Positions 13,261 through 26,169 of a stretch of 64,000 nt of DNA are shown here, one piece after another; positions within the stretch are counted from its first letter, which is position 1; the number at the start of each line of letters is the position of its first letter. Source of the stretch: Synanceia verrucosa (lineage: Eukaryota; Chordata; Actinopteri; Perciformes; Synanceiidae). The notes below the pieces were generated by a model. The model had not been told where the DNA came from, made no database searches, and saw only the letters and a list, made by a program, of their open reading frames with translations. The position numbers were made by a program, and so were the translations under genes. Location: assembly GCA_029721515.1 (NCBI GenBank), contig CM056556.1, positions 10,684,098-10,748,097 on the forward strand, read 5' to 3'.

Positions 13261-13305
13261 CCGATGCCCTTTTTCTTAGATGGACTGTTAAATATCAGTA
13301 CTGTG
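13261..13305 (-). repeat. Right 45-bp arm of palindrome
   Basis: This is the reverse-complement partner of 12893-12937 with no mismatch in 45 bases. Perfect arms suggest a young insertion, or homogenisation of the arms. Confidence 0.9.
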
Positions 13306-16300
13306 TATACATCATATACAAAAGTTTATTTGTTTGTTTAAATTGTCAGCTTCCAGTTACTGAGTCTTAACTACAGCAATGCCAGGCAGGTTAGCTTACA
13401 GGATAAATGAAATACCATCATACAGTGATTGCAAGTGAGAAGCCAGAGCTGGACACCATTAAAATATTGTTTGAACGCATTTTGAGTCATCAGCAAATTA
13501 TATGAATTATATTTAAAATAAATAATCAAGCATGGCTTCCATCTTTATACAGTCCATGTAGTAAACTTTAATAACACCACCTTATTCCACCACACTGCTG
13601 CCTTTCACACAGGTGCATTATTACACATATGCCTTGTGGGTGAAATAAATCTAACGAAGCGGCCTTTGCTTAATAAAACACGGCAGGTCTTCAGGCTCTG
13701 AGAGGGGAAATACAACCAGGAAAGATGAAGACCTAACACTTGTGCAACACCATCTAACAGGATGTCTTTATGAGCAAGGGGCAAAATTAAGCTGTGTCAA
13801 AATGGCAGGCCATGGAAGAGGTTGCAGTAGACATCAAATCAACAGCAGTCCAATAGAGGATCCCATTATCAGTGACACTATATGGGTGCCCCCGGCCAAA
13901 AGTCCCCTGCACTGCAGAACTTAAGGTGTTGCTTGATTCATTAGTGCCTGTGTCTGAGCCGAGGTGATGGCTCCCTCATTGTCCTGAGAGGGGTGAAAAC
14001 TGGAATGTCTTTTCTTCCTGTCAACACTATGTCACTTTAATTTCTTTTTCTGACGCCCAGTCTTGACACCTGGAAAGGTTTGACCGAGCTCAGTAGCAAG
14101 GGATCATAGGAGAGTCCTATTTAAAGGGAGTGGTTGACACTGTTGACATTTCATTCTCCTTCTTCCTTACAGTCTCACCTTTTCTTGTAAGGATAGAAAA
14201 ATGCATTGCATTAAAAGGTAGATAAGTTGTTCATTGTTTGAAGACCAGATAATGATCAGTCATAACTCAGATGTTCTCGAAAAATTTGGCCAGACGCTGA
14301 CACTATCATTTGCATGTTTGAAACTGATCACAGATGGCCAGGGGAGGGATTCTAGATATTAATAAATCTTGCAGTAATTTAAATTAAAGATGTAATCTCA
14401 CTCCCAGTATTATTAACATGACTCAGAAGCAGACTAATTCAGGCCATTTCACTAATTAAAATATACGGATCTCACAGCTAAGCAAAAATGTTCAAAGAAT
14501 GACTGTAATGCACATTATTGTCTAGTATTTGTGTTGAAGTATTTACTGTATGAAGTCACCCATAATACACTGTTAGAATATCATAGCTGTCAGTGGATGA
14601 ATGCACAGTGCTAATAATGTAATGTGCCCCTCCCTAAGGGAGCTGATCTCCTCATCTGGGTCATGGTGAGTATTAAAAGGGTTAAGGGTGCACAGTAAAT
14701 TTATTGTGGGTCTTCCAGCACCAATGGGCCAGAGCACTAATGGATGACCTTGGGGTTTGGCTGTTCCAGACTTGAGGAGATCATGTCTCACCACCTCCCT
14801 ACCACCAGGATGACCCCGGCCCTCTCTGCCCCTGGCCTCAACCTTTAACTCACTGATCTTTGACCAAATTATTAAGCAGACACCTGCTTTCCGGTGTATG
14901 GTCAGAGTTGGGGGAGGACTCTCTCTGGGTACTCTAATTTGATGTAGATGTGTGGTGTGACAGTATCCATCTCACTAAGGATAAACCCATCTGTTAGACT
15001 TCCCAGCGGTGTGAATTTCACTGAGGCCTAATCATTTTACTGTTTGCACCGGTGAGATATAACTTTACAACTTAATTAGCCTTGGTAATCTATTTAAATC
15101 TAACATTATTATTTGAAATTGTACAAATAACATTGATTTATGGCCACTTTGTCACTACATAATCCCACATATAATTTATAAGGGCAGGTGCCTGAGTGAG
15201 AAGAAGATAAACTTGGGCCCTGCGGCAATTGGCTCTGGTGAAAATAATAATGCTCTGTTTCATGTGACATTTCGACAAAGTTCAATAACTTTCACGTACA
15301 GTTCTCCAGGGCAGTAGCTTACAGCAATTACCAGTTTTGAGATCTCATGAGAAACCAACTTATTTTTCATTCACATATTTCATTCCCAAGGTGAGACAGC
15401 CACATTAAAATATAATTTGTACACTCTAAAAAGTCAAAACATTGATTTTTCTGTCATTGAAATTATTATTTGATTTTTAGAATATTTTTCTTCTATGGAC
15501 AATAAATTCACACAATCACTTATTCATGCCACACAAATGTACTCACTAACCCTGGAAGTGGAGGTGGGACAGAGAATGTATATCAACTGTAAAATATAGT
15601 CCTCCGTCAAGGGCAATAAGGTACAGGTACCAGCCCTAAAGACAGCTATGGACTTCAGGGACTAATATGTGTCAAACTTGAGGAAAAAAGGGAGAGAAAA
15701 AAAATTGCTGCCATTAAGGTATAGCTTGGAAATGACACTGACCTAGGTCTGCCATCTTGCATTGTCCCACCATCTGCACAAATGTGAACTTTGCCTTTAA
15801 ATCGTGGCTTCTCAATTAACATGTCCAGCTGGGATGAGAATTTCGTCAGCTCCCTAATATCATTACTGCCACACCAGACTGTGATATAAATATTAAAAAA
15901 GTGCCCAGAGCGCTTTGCTGGCTATGTGAGAGCTTCCCCTTCTTCAGTTATAATGAAGTGCACCCACATAGCAGGGTAAAGCCAGAAAGTGTGGTCTTAT
16001 TAGGGCTCCTGCAGACTCCGAGACAGGAAAGATAAATGTCTTGGGCCACCTTTCTTTGTGAGTTCTTATTCTCTTCTACTTATGGGGGATCTTACCTACA
16101 TGGCAAAACAACACATCCTCAAATGCTCCACAGCAGAGGCTCAAGTCTCTTTGAGATATTCTAGTGGTCTCAGACAAAGAGGGTTTAGAAAGCATCAAGT
16201 CTTCTTCCAAAATGCAAGCTGTGTGGTCTTTGTGATAGCTCCATTACAGCATGAAGGACTCTTACTTTAGGCTGTATGTCTGTGTGTGTGTCTGTCTGTG

Positions 16301-17066
16301 TTTGCTTGTATGGATAACTGTACTTTCCAGAAAAAGAGATCTTAAGAGGAAGTCTTTGAATGTAGGACATTGGCGCTGTAGCGGTTAATCTCCCCCCACG
16401 GCTTTACAGACGGCTGTGGATTTAGGAGTTGGCATCATAACTGACCAGTGCTGTTTGATTAGATAACAGGGGATCTACTGCAGGCATCAATGGTCCACCG
16501 TGCTGAAATGAAACAGTTTGCTCTCCGCCCATTCTGCTTAGAACACGATGGGGGTGATTCTTCAACAGTCTGACGCCACAAGCTGCCAAGCAGCGTCCAC
16601 CACAGCGATACCACGATCGTGGCGATATTACGGACAGCACCAGCTTGTACCAGATGTTGGGAATTAGCCGTCCCTCTGGCTGTCGTGGGTTGTGCCCTGC
16701 AGCTCTCCTTGAGACTCACTGTGCAGGATTGCAGGTGTTGACAAGTTGCCAAAAGAGCCATGGAAACATACTTAAGTTAAAAAGAAATGGTAACTATACT
16801 GATACAACAAACACTGCATGTTTTTTTTAATTTTAGGGCAGCCACAGTACATCCAAAGATGCAGACTGGCTCATAATGCTTCATTTACACACTGACCAAA
16901 TGAATATTCTTTTGTCTACATGTGATGCTAAGAGAAACCAAGCTCCACATGGACTTTGAGAGGACAGACTGAGGCTCCATATTTGTTGCAAACTCAACAA
17001 TCTAGGGTAAAAACTCCAAACCACAAGTCATTATTTTCCTCTTCTATTTCTATAACAACACAATTA
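13306..17066. other. Intergenic, no gene recognised
   Basis: No supported gene or dispersed repeat. An octamer-type ATTTGCAT lies at 14308-14315. The stretches 14570-14860 and 15770-16060 are non-repetitive and of mixed composition. Short open frames on both strands at 16420-16830 overlap each other and carry no recognisable domain. Confidence 0.55.
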
Positions 17067-17093
17067 CACTATATTGCCAAAAGTATTCGCTCA
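17067..17093 (+). repeat. Left terminal inverted repeat of Tc1-like element
   Basis: 27 bp beginning CACTATATTGCCAAAAG. It matches the right end in inverse orientation with one mismatch (T17070 against the complement of G17857). Confidence 0.92.
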
Positions 17094-17200
17094 CCCATCC
17101 AAATAATCAGAACCAGGTGTTTCAATCACTTCCATGACCACAGGTGTATAAAATCAAGCACCTAGGCACGCAGACTGCTTTTACAAACATTTGTGAAAGA

Positions 17201-17368
17201 ATGGGTCGCTCTCAGGAGCTCAATGAATTCCAGCGTGGAACTGTGATAGGATGCCACCTGTGCAACAAATCCAGTCATGAAATTTCCTCACTCCTAAGTA
17301 TTCCAGAGTCACCTGTCAGCTGTATTATAAGAACGTGGAAGTGTTTGGGAATGACAGCAACTCAGTAG
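17201..17368 (+). pseudogene. Tc1-like transposase, N-terminal DNA-binding fragment
   Basis: The frame opens with ATG at 17201 and reads MGRSQELNEFQRGTVIG, typical of the start of Tc1-like transposases, where paired-type helix-turn-helix domains bind the terminal repeats. About 55 codons remain. They reach a segment ending CLGMTATQ and then hit a TAG stop at 17366-17368. That stop lies at the junction with the C-terminal part, which continues in another frame. The second helix-turn-helix, linker and first catalytic aspartate expected next are absent. The start was chosen because the upstream in-frame ATG (17144) gives residues unlike this family. A product, if made, would be a short DNA-binding peptide; expression is not indicated. 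Confidence 0.88.
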
Positions 17369-17778
17369 GTCCAGTGAAAGGAACTCTGAATGCTTCAGCA
17401 TACCAAGACATTTTGGACAATTCCATGCTCCCAACTCTGTGGGAACAGTTTGGAGCTGGCCCCTTCCTCTTCCAACATGACTGTGCACCACTGCACAAAG
17501 CAAGGTCCATAAAGACATGGATGACAGAGTCTGGTGTGGATGAACTTGACTGGCCTGCACAGAGTCCTGACCTCAACCCAATAGAACACCTTTGGGATGA
17601 ATTAGAGCAGAGACTGAGAGCCAGGCCTTCTCATCCAACATCAGTGTGTGACCTCACAAATACACTTGTGGAAGAATGGTCAAAAATTCCCATAAACACA
17701 CTCCTAAACTTTGTGGATAGCCTTCCCAGAAGAGTTGAAGCTGTTATAGCTGCAAAGGGTGGACCAACATCATATTGA
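17369..17778 (+). pseudogene. Tc1-like transposase, C-terminal DDE catalytic fragment
   Basis: This reads as the C-terminal half of a Tc1-like DDE transposase, the enzyme that cuts and joins transposon ends. FLFQHDCAP holds the second catalytic Asp (codon 17479-17481), and SPDLNPIEHLWDEL holds the final Glu (codon 17584-17586). There are 34 residues between them, the DD34E spacing of the Tc1 group. The frame ends naturally after VEAVIAAKGGPTSY at 17778, shortly before the right terminal repeat. The first catalytic Asp is missing because of an internal deletion. The frame is shifted relative to the N-terminal fragment at about 17366-17369, so no single reading frame joins the halves. The frame is technically open from 17335 (GTG), but bases before about 17369 belong to the other half. 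Apart from the junction the fragment has no internal stop. Confidence 0.93.
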
Positions 17779-17833
17779 ACCCTATGGATTAGGAATGGGA
17801 TGTCATTTAAGTTCATATGCGAGTCAAGGCAGA

Positions 17834-17860
17834 TGAGCGAATACTTTTGGCAATATGGTG
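17834..17860 (-). repeat. Right terminal inverted repeat of Tc1-like element
   Basis: 27 bp, the inverse of 17067-17093 with one mismatch. It is followed directly by the TA at 17861-17862. Confidence 0.92.
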
Positions 17861-20800
17861 TATGTTGCACATAAATCCTCTATAATGTCAGGTGCTGAAC
17901 AAAACCAAATCCTATATTCTGACATAAACTATAAAATTAGAAATTTAAATTTCTTCCCCAAGGTGTTCAGATGACGTCTACATCATTTAGAAATAAATTA
18001 TCTTCCTCTATTGTATGCATAATGTAATGATTCATATTATAGTAACTGTATTCAGTGCAAACATTTTACTCTGAATATTTTCATTATGTAAACCAATGTT
18101 TAACACAAGTTCTCTGAAGGCTTATATGGTAGCAGCAGGGCTGACTGGTTAAGCTCGGCCATAGCTGTACTGTGGTGGAGGGCCTTTGTCCCCTAAAACG
18201 AAAAATATACTCTGAGTGCATGGGGGTGGATGTCACTTCAGATACTGATGCATTTGGGGTCTGCATGGAGGGAAATAATGTGCAACAATGATATCTTTGA
18301 TCATTGCTCGAACTCCCCAACACAGGAACTGTGTCGAGTGTGGTTATCATCAACCCATTTCTATTCCCCCACCACAAATCATTTCATGGCTCCTTCATCC
18401 CATGTGCCAGGACTGGGTTTCAAAAGCAATTTCAGCTGAAAAATAAGGTGCTTTTCTTCAATTTCCAAGCCATTTGTATCAGGGTTAGTGTTGTTTACCT
18501 AGCTAGTACACTGGTATTTACATACCTCTTTAAAGAAAAAAATGGCCTGGTATGATTTATGGACTGCAGCAAGAGCGCAATTTTCTATGTTGTACACCTA
18601 ATCTGAGAGGGTATGGAGAAAGGTCACATTGACCATACAAATACCATGGCCCTTCCACAGAGAGTGGGTGGATATTCATTCTCTTTAAAAAAAATGTCAG
18701 TTAGGTCTGATTTATGATATGCAGAGCACACCGGGCTCAACAACACCTTTGGTTTAAGACTTGCGTCTGGGGCGAAGTAATAGAGAATAAGATAAAAGAA
18801 TAATTTGTCCTCAACTACTGTCTTTCATAACACCAGAGATACACAACACACCTGGGTAATGATTGTTCTATTATTGTTATTTATCTTGGTTAGTTTTATA
18901 TCACAGTAAAAATGAGAGACACAAAAGTGTTATAATTACAAAGGCTGAAAAAAGAAACAGTGAGAAACAAAGGGATGGATGCTGTCAGGTGTTAGGATCA
19001 ATGCCATGTTTCAGAGTTGTAACCTTTAGCCTAGCCCTTGACTCCAGAGTGATACGATACCATGAGACTGACAGAGAAGGAAAATACATTTTCACGTACT
19101 TAGTGAACACGATACTGCCATGCAGCCTTCTCTCCTCCCATTAATTTCCCAATTGCATCTTTCCTTTACTGGTTGTGCGGAATAAATTTGATCTGCACAA
19201 CAGGAAAGAACGAACCATTTTCAATCCCACTTATGATTTATTAAAATATCACTGCTTACAAAGATGGCGTCCTGCCTTGGGTGTTTATTGCCCACACAAA
19301 GTTAATTATCAATGAGAATCCTTTAATTTATTATCCATTAAAACCTGACATTGTCAGTGCATGTTCATTAATATTAATACCAACTCCATCTTCCATGGTA
19401 TAACCACGTGGCAAGGATGCTTGTTTGGCCAGGAGAGAATAAAGGGAAGACTCACAAAAAGGTCAGCCAATTCACAGAATTGCTGAAACACTAAGCAAAA
19501 TAATAAAGGGCATCACAATCAAGATATCATCCTGGGACAAAGCAATGAGTTAAAATGGCAGCACCCAAAACGATTGTGAGGCTGACACAATACATGCCTT
19601 ATTTCCTGTGAGTTACATTTCAAATATCTGCAATTACTTTATGGAAAAAGTGACAACAAGGATTATTTTTGTTAGGTTTAACAATTCATATAAAAAGGAT
19701 GTAAGCATAGGCTTCTTTCGTTTCAGGAAAAAATGTCAAACAAAGAAACACCGTCTGCCTCAGAAGCTACATTTTTATTTGCGGTTTTGTCGTTTCACTC
19801 CGGTACCGTGAACACAGTGACTGGGAACAAATGGATCTATATAATATAAAAAAAGAAAAGTATAGAGTGTCAGTTTTGAGATTCTGTTTCATGTTCAGCA
19901 TTATACGCTCATTATTTACAGTGTGCTCACTCCTCACATGGACAGACCAATTTATGTGGAAGCAGGGGATCAAGTTCAGTCCTAATGACAACCCCTCACT
20001 GACCTCTCCAGAGAAAACAAATGGAGCCCCAAGGTGATGTTTCAATATCACTAACTACTTGGGTGTCCTAAGGAAAGGAACAGATGTAGCCCTGAGGATG
20101 AGGAAGGGGTGAGGTGCAGGTCAAGGTCACCATACGCCAAGGTTAGGGTCAGATAAGCACGGCTGGCTCGGGGTCTTCACATGCCCACGGGCCATAAAAG
20201 GGAGGCGTGGACAGAGGCTCAAGAGCTGTGGATCAAGTGTTATTCCACTGAGGGCCTGAGGGGCGAGTGAGGGCAGGGGCACCGAGGTTCAGCACTGTCA
20301 TATGCCTGGGTTATACACTTGCTCTTAATCTCATTGCCTGCTTTTGGCTGTTGTTGGAGAACACTTGCTAAGTTACTAATGTGTGAAATAAGGGACAAAT
20401 TCTCCCAGAGTAAGGCAAAAGTTTAGTAGAAAAACAGCTATTAGGTTTATTTAGAATTTTGCTGCGATAGGCATTTCTATATATAAGGGGAATTTCTTTT
20501 AAAAAGCCTCAGTTCATAATTAATGCTGCTAGTAGAATTTCAAAAGAAAACACAACAAAAGTCTGACATCAGTTATGCTAAACTTACAATGCAAATTCAC
20601 GTGTGTCTATACTGTTACAGCCGCAAGAAATGATCTCTAATTGGAAAAATCTAAATGAATTACTTCAGGTTATTTGTTAAGAATATGAAATGTCAGACTA
20701 TGCCATTAGTTGCAATAGGAGATCCCATGGTATTTGGAGAGAATAAATTGGCTCTAGCACATTTATTTTGACTTAATTAATAAGATAACCTAAGTGATTT

Positions 20801-22565
20801 ATTTGATTCCCAAGACTATATGGCACAATAATAACCTACAGTACGAGGTAAATTTGCTAAATGTGTTCAACTAGAGAAGGACAACAGGAACAGAGTGAGA
20901 CTGCAATTACTGTCATATTCATGGGGAGGAGGATGCTAATAGGGAGATTTTCTGCTCCAGATCAAATCAAATGTAAATGTATCCTGGTGGGTTGTGCTTT
21001 CTTTAATTAGAAGGTGCAAGTAGTTTGATAAACTCTTAAAGATTGTGGTTCCTCTGGTTGTCAGCTCATTACATGCGTGTTCATGCTGCTGCAGCACTAA
21101 GCAGTGCATAAAGTGTCTCCATATATTATACTATACTGCATTAACAACACTATGCAGTATGCAGATATAATAAGTGGAATATCCTCTCACGTAGAGAATA
21201 TAAACACATTCAATGTCTCTATTCATCAATTAGGACTCAAATACGAATTCATAAGTAATGAGGAGTGTTGATCGTCTATTCATTTATTATTCATTTCTCA
21301 GGTGAAAAACAAAGGCTGGCCTTTCATATAATGAGGAGATTAAAGAGAAAGAAACAAAACAAAATCAATTACATTCTTCAAAAGCTTTTGGAAAAATGTG
21401 CGGTATATTTAGAACATTTTAGATGGAACTGAAGTTTGGACTACTGTATTGTTTCCGTATCATTATGCAGGAAAACAACATATCTTACAACAATAAATAA
21501 AGGATTTTAATTCATTAGTATATGAAACTCCCCTCTTCCTTGAAGCCACATCTGAACTAGAAGCACATCAACACCGCTAAACTGCACTGTGTACAGTGTG
21601 TGAGAAAAAGATGATGAGGAGGAAAAGTTCTCTCATTATAACTGGAAAGTATAGGTTGTCAAACCAAGAAGGGGTGCTGAATTTACCAAGCACATTTCCT
21701 CGAAATAATAAGATGCAATTTTGTGTGAACGTATCCATTGTTAAAAGAACAGGATTTCAGAAATTACACTGATGGTTGAAGGTTAGGCAGATGACAGAAC
21801 ATGCTGTCCAATGAGTAATAATGCAACATCCTGAATATCACAACCAAAAAGGCTCTAATGGAGAAGGAATTCTCTGTCAGAGGGGCTGCAGAATCGACAT
21901 AATGTACATTAGTGTCTGTAACAAAAGACACTCTTTTCTATTACTTAACAGGCACTTTAAGTCCTAAAAGAAATTTACACATTATCTGTTCTTTCAAATG
22001 TTCTCACTCATCATTTTTTTATTATAAATACATGGGAGCTATTTGTTTTTATTAAAAAATTATTATAACAACCACATGATATTCTCCAATTATATATACA
22101 GAAAATCAATTTACTGAAATTTCAAGTATTGAAAAAAAAATTAAATAATGGAAATCTCAAGCACAAAGCATTGGTATTCAAATTAGGTGTATCATCCTTT
22201 ACTGATCAATAAGTGGTTGACAGATGACAATGTCAAGAAATGGTGCATGGATCCACTATATTACTAACATATCGTCATATATATCAAATACAAGTAAAAC
22301 TGCTACCAGGTTCATTAATTATCCTTGGTGATGTGTTGTGTTGTGTCATTGTTCCAGACATTTTCTTTATTATGGCTTTTGATTTAATGAGATCTCTAGA
22401 AAAGCTGTCAACAGTGAGTACATTAACATTATTAACAGCATGCGTGTCAACTGACTGTTGTCGTTAAATGTGATAACTAAGTTCGTCAACATAAAGCTAG
22501 CACAACAGTGAGAGGACCCAAATAAGACATGAGGAATAGATAAGACCATGGTCAGTTGATATGAA
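17861..22565. other. Intergenic, possible regulatory patches, no gene
   Basis: No supported gene. The segment 19200-19420 carries several TAAT/ATTA homeodomain-type cores in non-repetitive sequence, and 20920-21110 (with TTTAATTAGAAGG) is similar. An octamer ATGCAAAT lies at 20589-20596. A small hairpin ATACTGCAT/ATGCAGTAT lies at 21133-21160. These are candidate conserved noncoding elements by appearance only. Open frames in this interval are short and unrecognised. Confidence 0.5.
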
Positions 22566-22568
22566 AGA

Positions 22569-22600
<32 letters not shown>
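22566..22600. repeat. (GA)n microsatellite
   Basis: About 17 GA units with one interrupting T at about 22583. Read on the minus strand it is a (TC)n tract, which produces a serine/leucine-repeat open frame of no significance. Confidence 0.92.
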
Positions 22601-22973
22601 TGACTCCAAGAAGGTCACTCCTTTTTTGTAGTCAATAATTGACATTTAAACACACGTTTCAAACGTCACTGATAAAATTACGCGAGATAATGGAGAGCGA
22701 GTTGCTTACACTGGCATGCAATTATGACCATAATGAGATGCATAAATGCAAATGTCTTTGTGCATACTCCAACCTCCTTTTGTGGGGTGCCGCGGCATCT
22801 GTGGTGGATGATAGATGCCACGCTGGTGGTGGTAGACAGAATGGTGACATGTGGGAGTGGGAGCAAGCAGGGAACAGAACTGGGGCAAATATGCCACACA
22901 CCCTCACAAAAGGAGATCCCATAACTGCCTTAGCTAACGCTGCCTTGAATGCTGTCCAAATCTGTACAGTTAA

Positions 22974-23006
22974 TTAATTGCTATATATACACATTTTTGC
23001 AATTAA
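22974..23006. promoter_or_regulatory. Palindromic homeodomain-like motif pair
   Basis: TTAATTGC (22974-22981) and its exact inverse GCAATTAA (22999-23006) are separated by 17 AT-rich bases. Inverted TAATT cores of this kind can bind homeodomain dimers. This is a candidate only; chance is plausible in AT-rich DNA. Confidence 0.25.
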
Positions 23007-23193
23007 TAGGAAAATACATGACTTACTGGCTGTTTATGGCTGTTTGCATTACAAGAATAATAAAATGTGAACATTCCTTCAGCATAAAAGCAAATTTATC
23101 CTCACGCCTGCAAATATACTTATTTTTTTTCCCTGATCATTTAACAACAAAGTCTGTGCACTGATGCGGTGAAAAACAAGAACATTTAATCTA

Positions 23194-23230
23194 CATATAG
23201 CAACATATAGCATATAGCAACCTATAGCAA
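23194..23230. repeat. Short tandem repeat of CATATAGCAA
   Basis: Four imperfect copies of CATATAGCAA; the second is shortened to CATATAG and the last begins CC. A similar ATATAGCAACATATAG occurs alone at about 39481. Confidence 0.75.
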
Positions 23231-26169
23231 TGCAGAGGCCATTTTCTATTCAAGGTGCACTATATGAACATTCAAATTTATTGTATATTTAGCAGCATCT
23301 ATTCATTTTAATCTCTCTTAATATCAACACCTGTACTGCTTCCCGATACTCTCTCCATGACACATACCCATATAAATACATTGTGTAAAGCCTTTGCTGC
23401 CATCCATCCTTAAATAACATCCAAATAATGTAAGTACAAATTCCTGGAGCCCACTTCACTCGTTTGTAGGTTCACCCTTTCCAGACCGGTCGCCCACCCC
23501 TCTACCTCTGGAGGCTGATAAGAATGGGACACAAAACATGCTAGCAGTCATGCTGTTTGTTAGAAGCAATTAATTTCTCTGAGGCCTTCATTCCATTCAG
23601 AGTAAGCTTTTGTGCTCTAAATCCCACTATTCTGGGCTTCCCTTGTGCCACGTAGGAGGGTATGAGAGAGTGGAGGATCGGAAAAGAGAGGGAGAGCCCG
23701 AGACAGAAGCTTTGGATGACAGATTATCTTGGGCCAGTTAAGCATGTAATTGCTCAAATGAGTTAAAATCCCTTCAAATATCTGTCTCTGCACCTCATCA
23801 CACCACTTCATACACTCAAATATTTGACAATTGACAAAGATAAACCTAAAAGGGGTCTTCAATTGCCAGCTGCTAAGACATTTGTTTTTTTTAGCGAAAG
23901 GAATATTATTTACTAGATTCCAATACGTGCTGACAACACATTTCAAACTGACTGCCGGAAAACTTCAGTGATAAGATCTACCCTGCTTATTCTTGCTTAC
24001 CACTGCAAACTACTAAAAGCACCTCCTATCGTCTCAATATCAGCATGGAGTTTTACCAACGATAATACTACAACACATCTGAAATACAACACAAAAGATC
24101 AAGCTGCAGAATGATATGTCTCACATGGCGAGACAGGGATTGTTATAGAGAGTAACAGACACAGCAGTCCACAGATTGAGCTCTGGAGAACGTCTGCCTT
24201 CCTCCTGCCAAGTCTTTTTCAGATAGCCACTGTTGCTCCAGACTAATGCTGATGGATCCATGCCTTAGAGGGAGAAGCTGCTGCATGCCAGACTTCTGAG
24301 GGTCACTGAATGGACTGTTCTCTTGTGCTTTCATTCTTTTAATTTAATCAGTAGTCTAATCGCAGTTTACACATATTTCCCCCCATGCATCACATCAAAG
24401 ACTTAAATATGAACTGTATTGTCTATGGTATTTAGACACAATTTGATAACGTTAAGATGAAATTGTTGCTTACTGTGATACGAGTAAATGTGTGCTCGTC
24501 TTTATAAAAGATGTTCTGGATAAAAACAAAACCTGTGTTTGTGTGCATGACTGAAAACTAAATATGATGAACATGATGGGCTGGAGTAAGATGGAGACTT
24601 TTTGCCAGGTGTATTTGGCCCTTGCCAAATGCCACCCTCAGAGCAGAGAGGGTGTCCTGCATTGCTTCCCTGAATGAATGCTAATGAGGGCGTGTGTGTA
24701 TGTCTGAATGTTATTCACACCACATCAAACTGGGCCTGCAAAGAGGTGCAAAACTGGGGCTGGCAGCCTCCCAAACCAAAACAACCTGGAAGAATGTCAG
24801 ACATTACATGTGCCTAGGACACAGTACATGCATGGATTATTGTAGAGAAAAAAAATAATGGCGCCTATATTAATAGTGACTCAGCTGTCAAAAATGTGGA
24901 GCTTACGCCTGAAAACTGTTTTTGTTAGAAAATGCTTACAGTGCCTCTTTAATTTATAAAGTCAAACACCATGGGGAAAAAAAAAAAACATTAATGGAAA
25001 TTTAAAAAAAAGTATGTGGTAAGAACATCCAGTCATCACTCGATGCATTGCTATTTTTTGGATTCCCGTCAAAGAAAACACTCCTCGTGTTTTATTTTTA
25101 GTTGAGAGTAACTACATTCTTATTTACATAATTTGACATGAATTTAAAGAAATCATGCAAAGAGGGAACGCTCTGCTGTGATGGGTTTCCAAGATTAAAA
25201 GCGTGTCTTTGAATTCAGCTAAATTTAAAGACACAAACTTGGCTAACATTTCCTCCATGCACACATGAAAACACAAAGCGGTGTGATATAAATTAGATTA
25301 AAAGAGAAGAAGTGGAACTGGGAATATAATGCTTTAGCTACACAGCCAACACAAAAGAGTTTAAACTAAACTTTAGCCAGCTTTCATCATTCACAATGCA
25401 GTGCAACACCACATAGATTCACAAACCAATTACAATCATTTAGGAGAATCTACTTTGCTAAGGTGAGACATTCTCTGGATTGGCTTCACATTTGCTGACA
25501 GCTGACGGGCAGACAAGGTCACTGGATGTACAAGCTCTCATTTAAAACATAGACATGAGAGCAGAACTGGGGTTAGTTGGGTCTATCAGAGCTGTCAATC
25601 AATTAATGACAATTATTGAGCAAGGACGCCTGTGGGAGGTGAGAGAGGGAATGAGAGTGACCATGGGGGAACAACATGGGGAACGGGACGAATTATGGAG
25701 ATTGGAAAATAATAACCAAAACTGAATGATATTAGCAGCCCACGCATGCAGATCGCTTACTTCCCAGCATGTGGAAAGTGTGTCAATTGGACACCATGAC
25801 AGAGATCTGGACCTTGTTTTACTTGTCAAACCACAGAAGAAAAAGACATTCAGTGACTGATTAGGAATCCCATAAAATATCAATGAGTTTTATGAGCTTA
25901 ACTGCATTATGTGAGGTGTCAAATGAGCCATAAATTATTCCATTAGGAAAGATGTGGATGCTAAACACTGGAGGTTTCACCGCACAGATAGAAACTTAGA
26001 AAGCACTACTTTAAAGAGGGGACGCTGTATACTGTCCCACACTGAGAATGAGCTACCGCTGTGCTCACACAAATGAATAGAGGACAGAGTCATGCTCAGT
26101 CTAAACTAGGAGACAAAAAAGGAGGGAGGGAAAGCATTTTGAAATTCTCCAGCTGGCAGGCTTTAATTT

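Larger units (their letters stand above)
12893..13305. repeat. 413-bp palindromic element with TA/CA core
   Basis: The outer 45 bases (12893-12937, starting CACAGTACTGATATTTAAC) are the exact reverse complement of 13261-13305. Between them lie long (TA)n tracts with (CA)n near the left arm (about 12956-12974) and (TG)n near the right arm (about 13224-13232), so the symmetry partly continues inward. A cassette of TATATACACACACA followed by CATATACACATACATATA occurs twice (about 12951-12991 and 13072-13103). It could be a non-autonomous hairpin-type transposon or an inverted duplication around a microsatellite. No clear target-site duplication is visible. Confidence 0.8.
17067..17860 (+). mobile_element. 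Defective Tc1/mariner-family transposon, 794 bp
   Basis: The element starts CACTATATTGCC and ends with its inverse, GGCAATATGGTG. The 27-bp terminal inverted repeats differ at one position. TA dinucleotides flank both ends (17065-17066 and 17861-17862), as expected for the TA target of Tc1/mariner transposases. Inside are an N-terminal and a C-terminal transposase fragment on the plus strand. At about 790 bp it is roughly half the usual 1.2-1.6 kb of this superfamily. The missing part lies in the middle of the gene. It cannot make functional transposase but keeps intact-looking ends, so it could be moved by a related enzyme (inference). Confidence 0.95.

Noticed and set aside
12848..13370. 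Open frames of tyrosine/isoleucine repeats
   Set aside because: These are translations of the TA/CA microsatellite.
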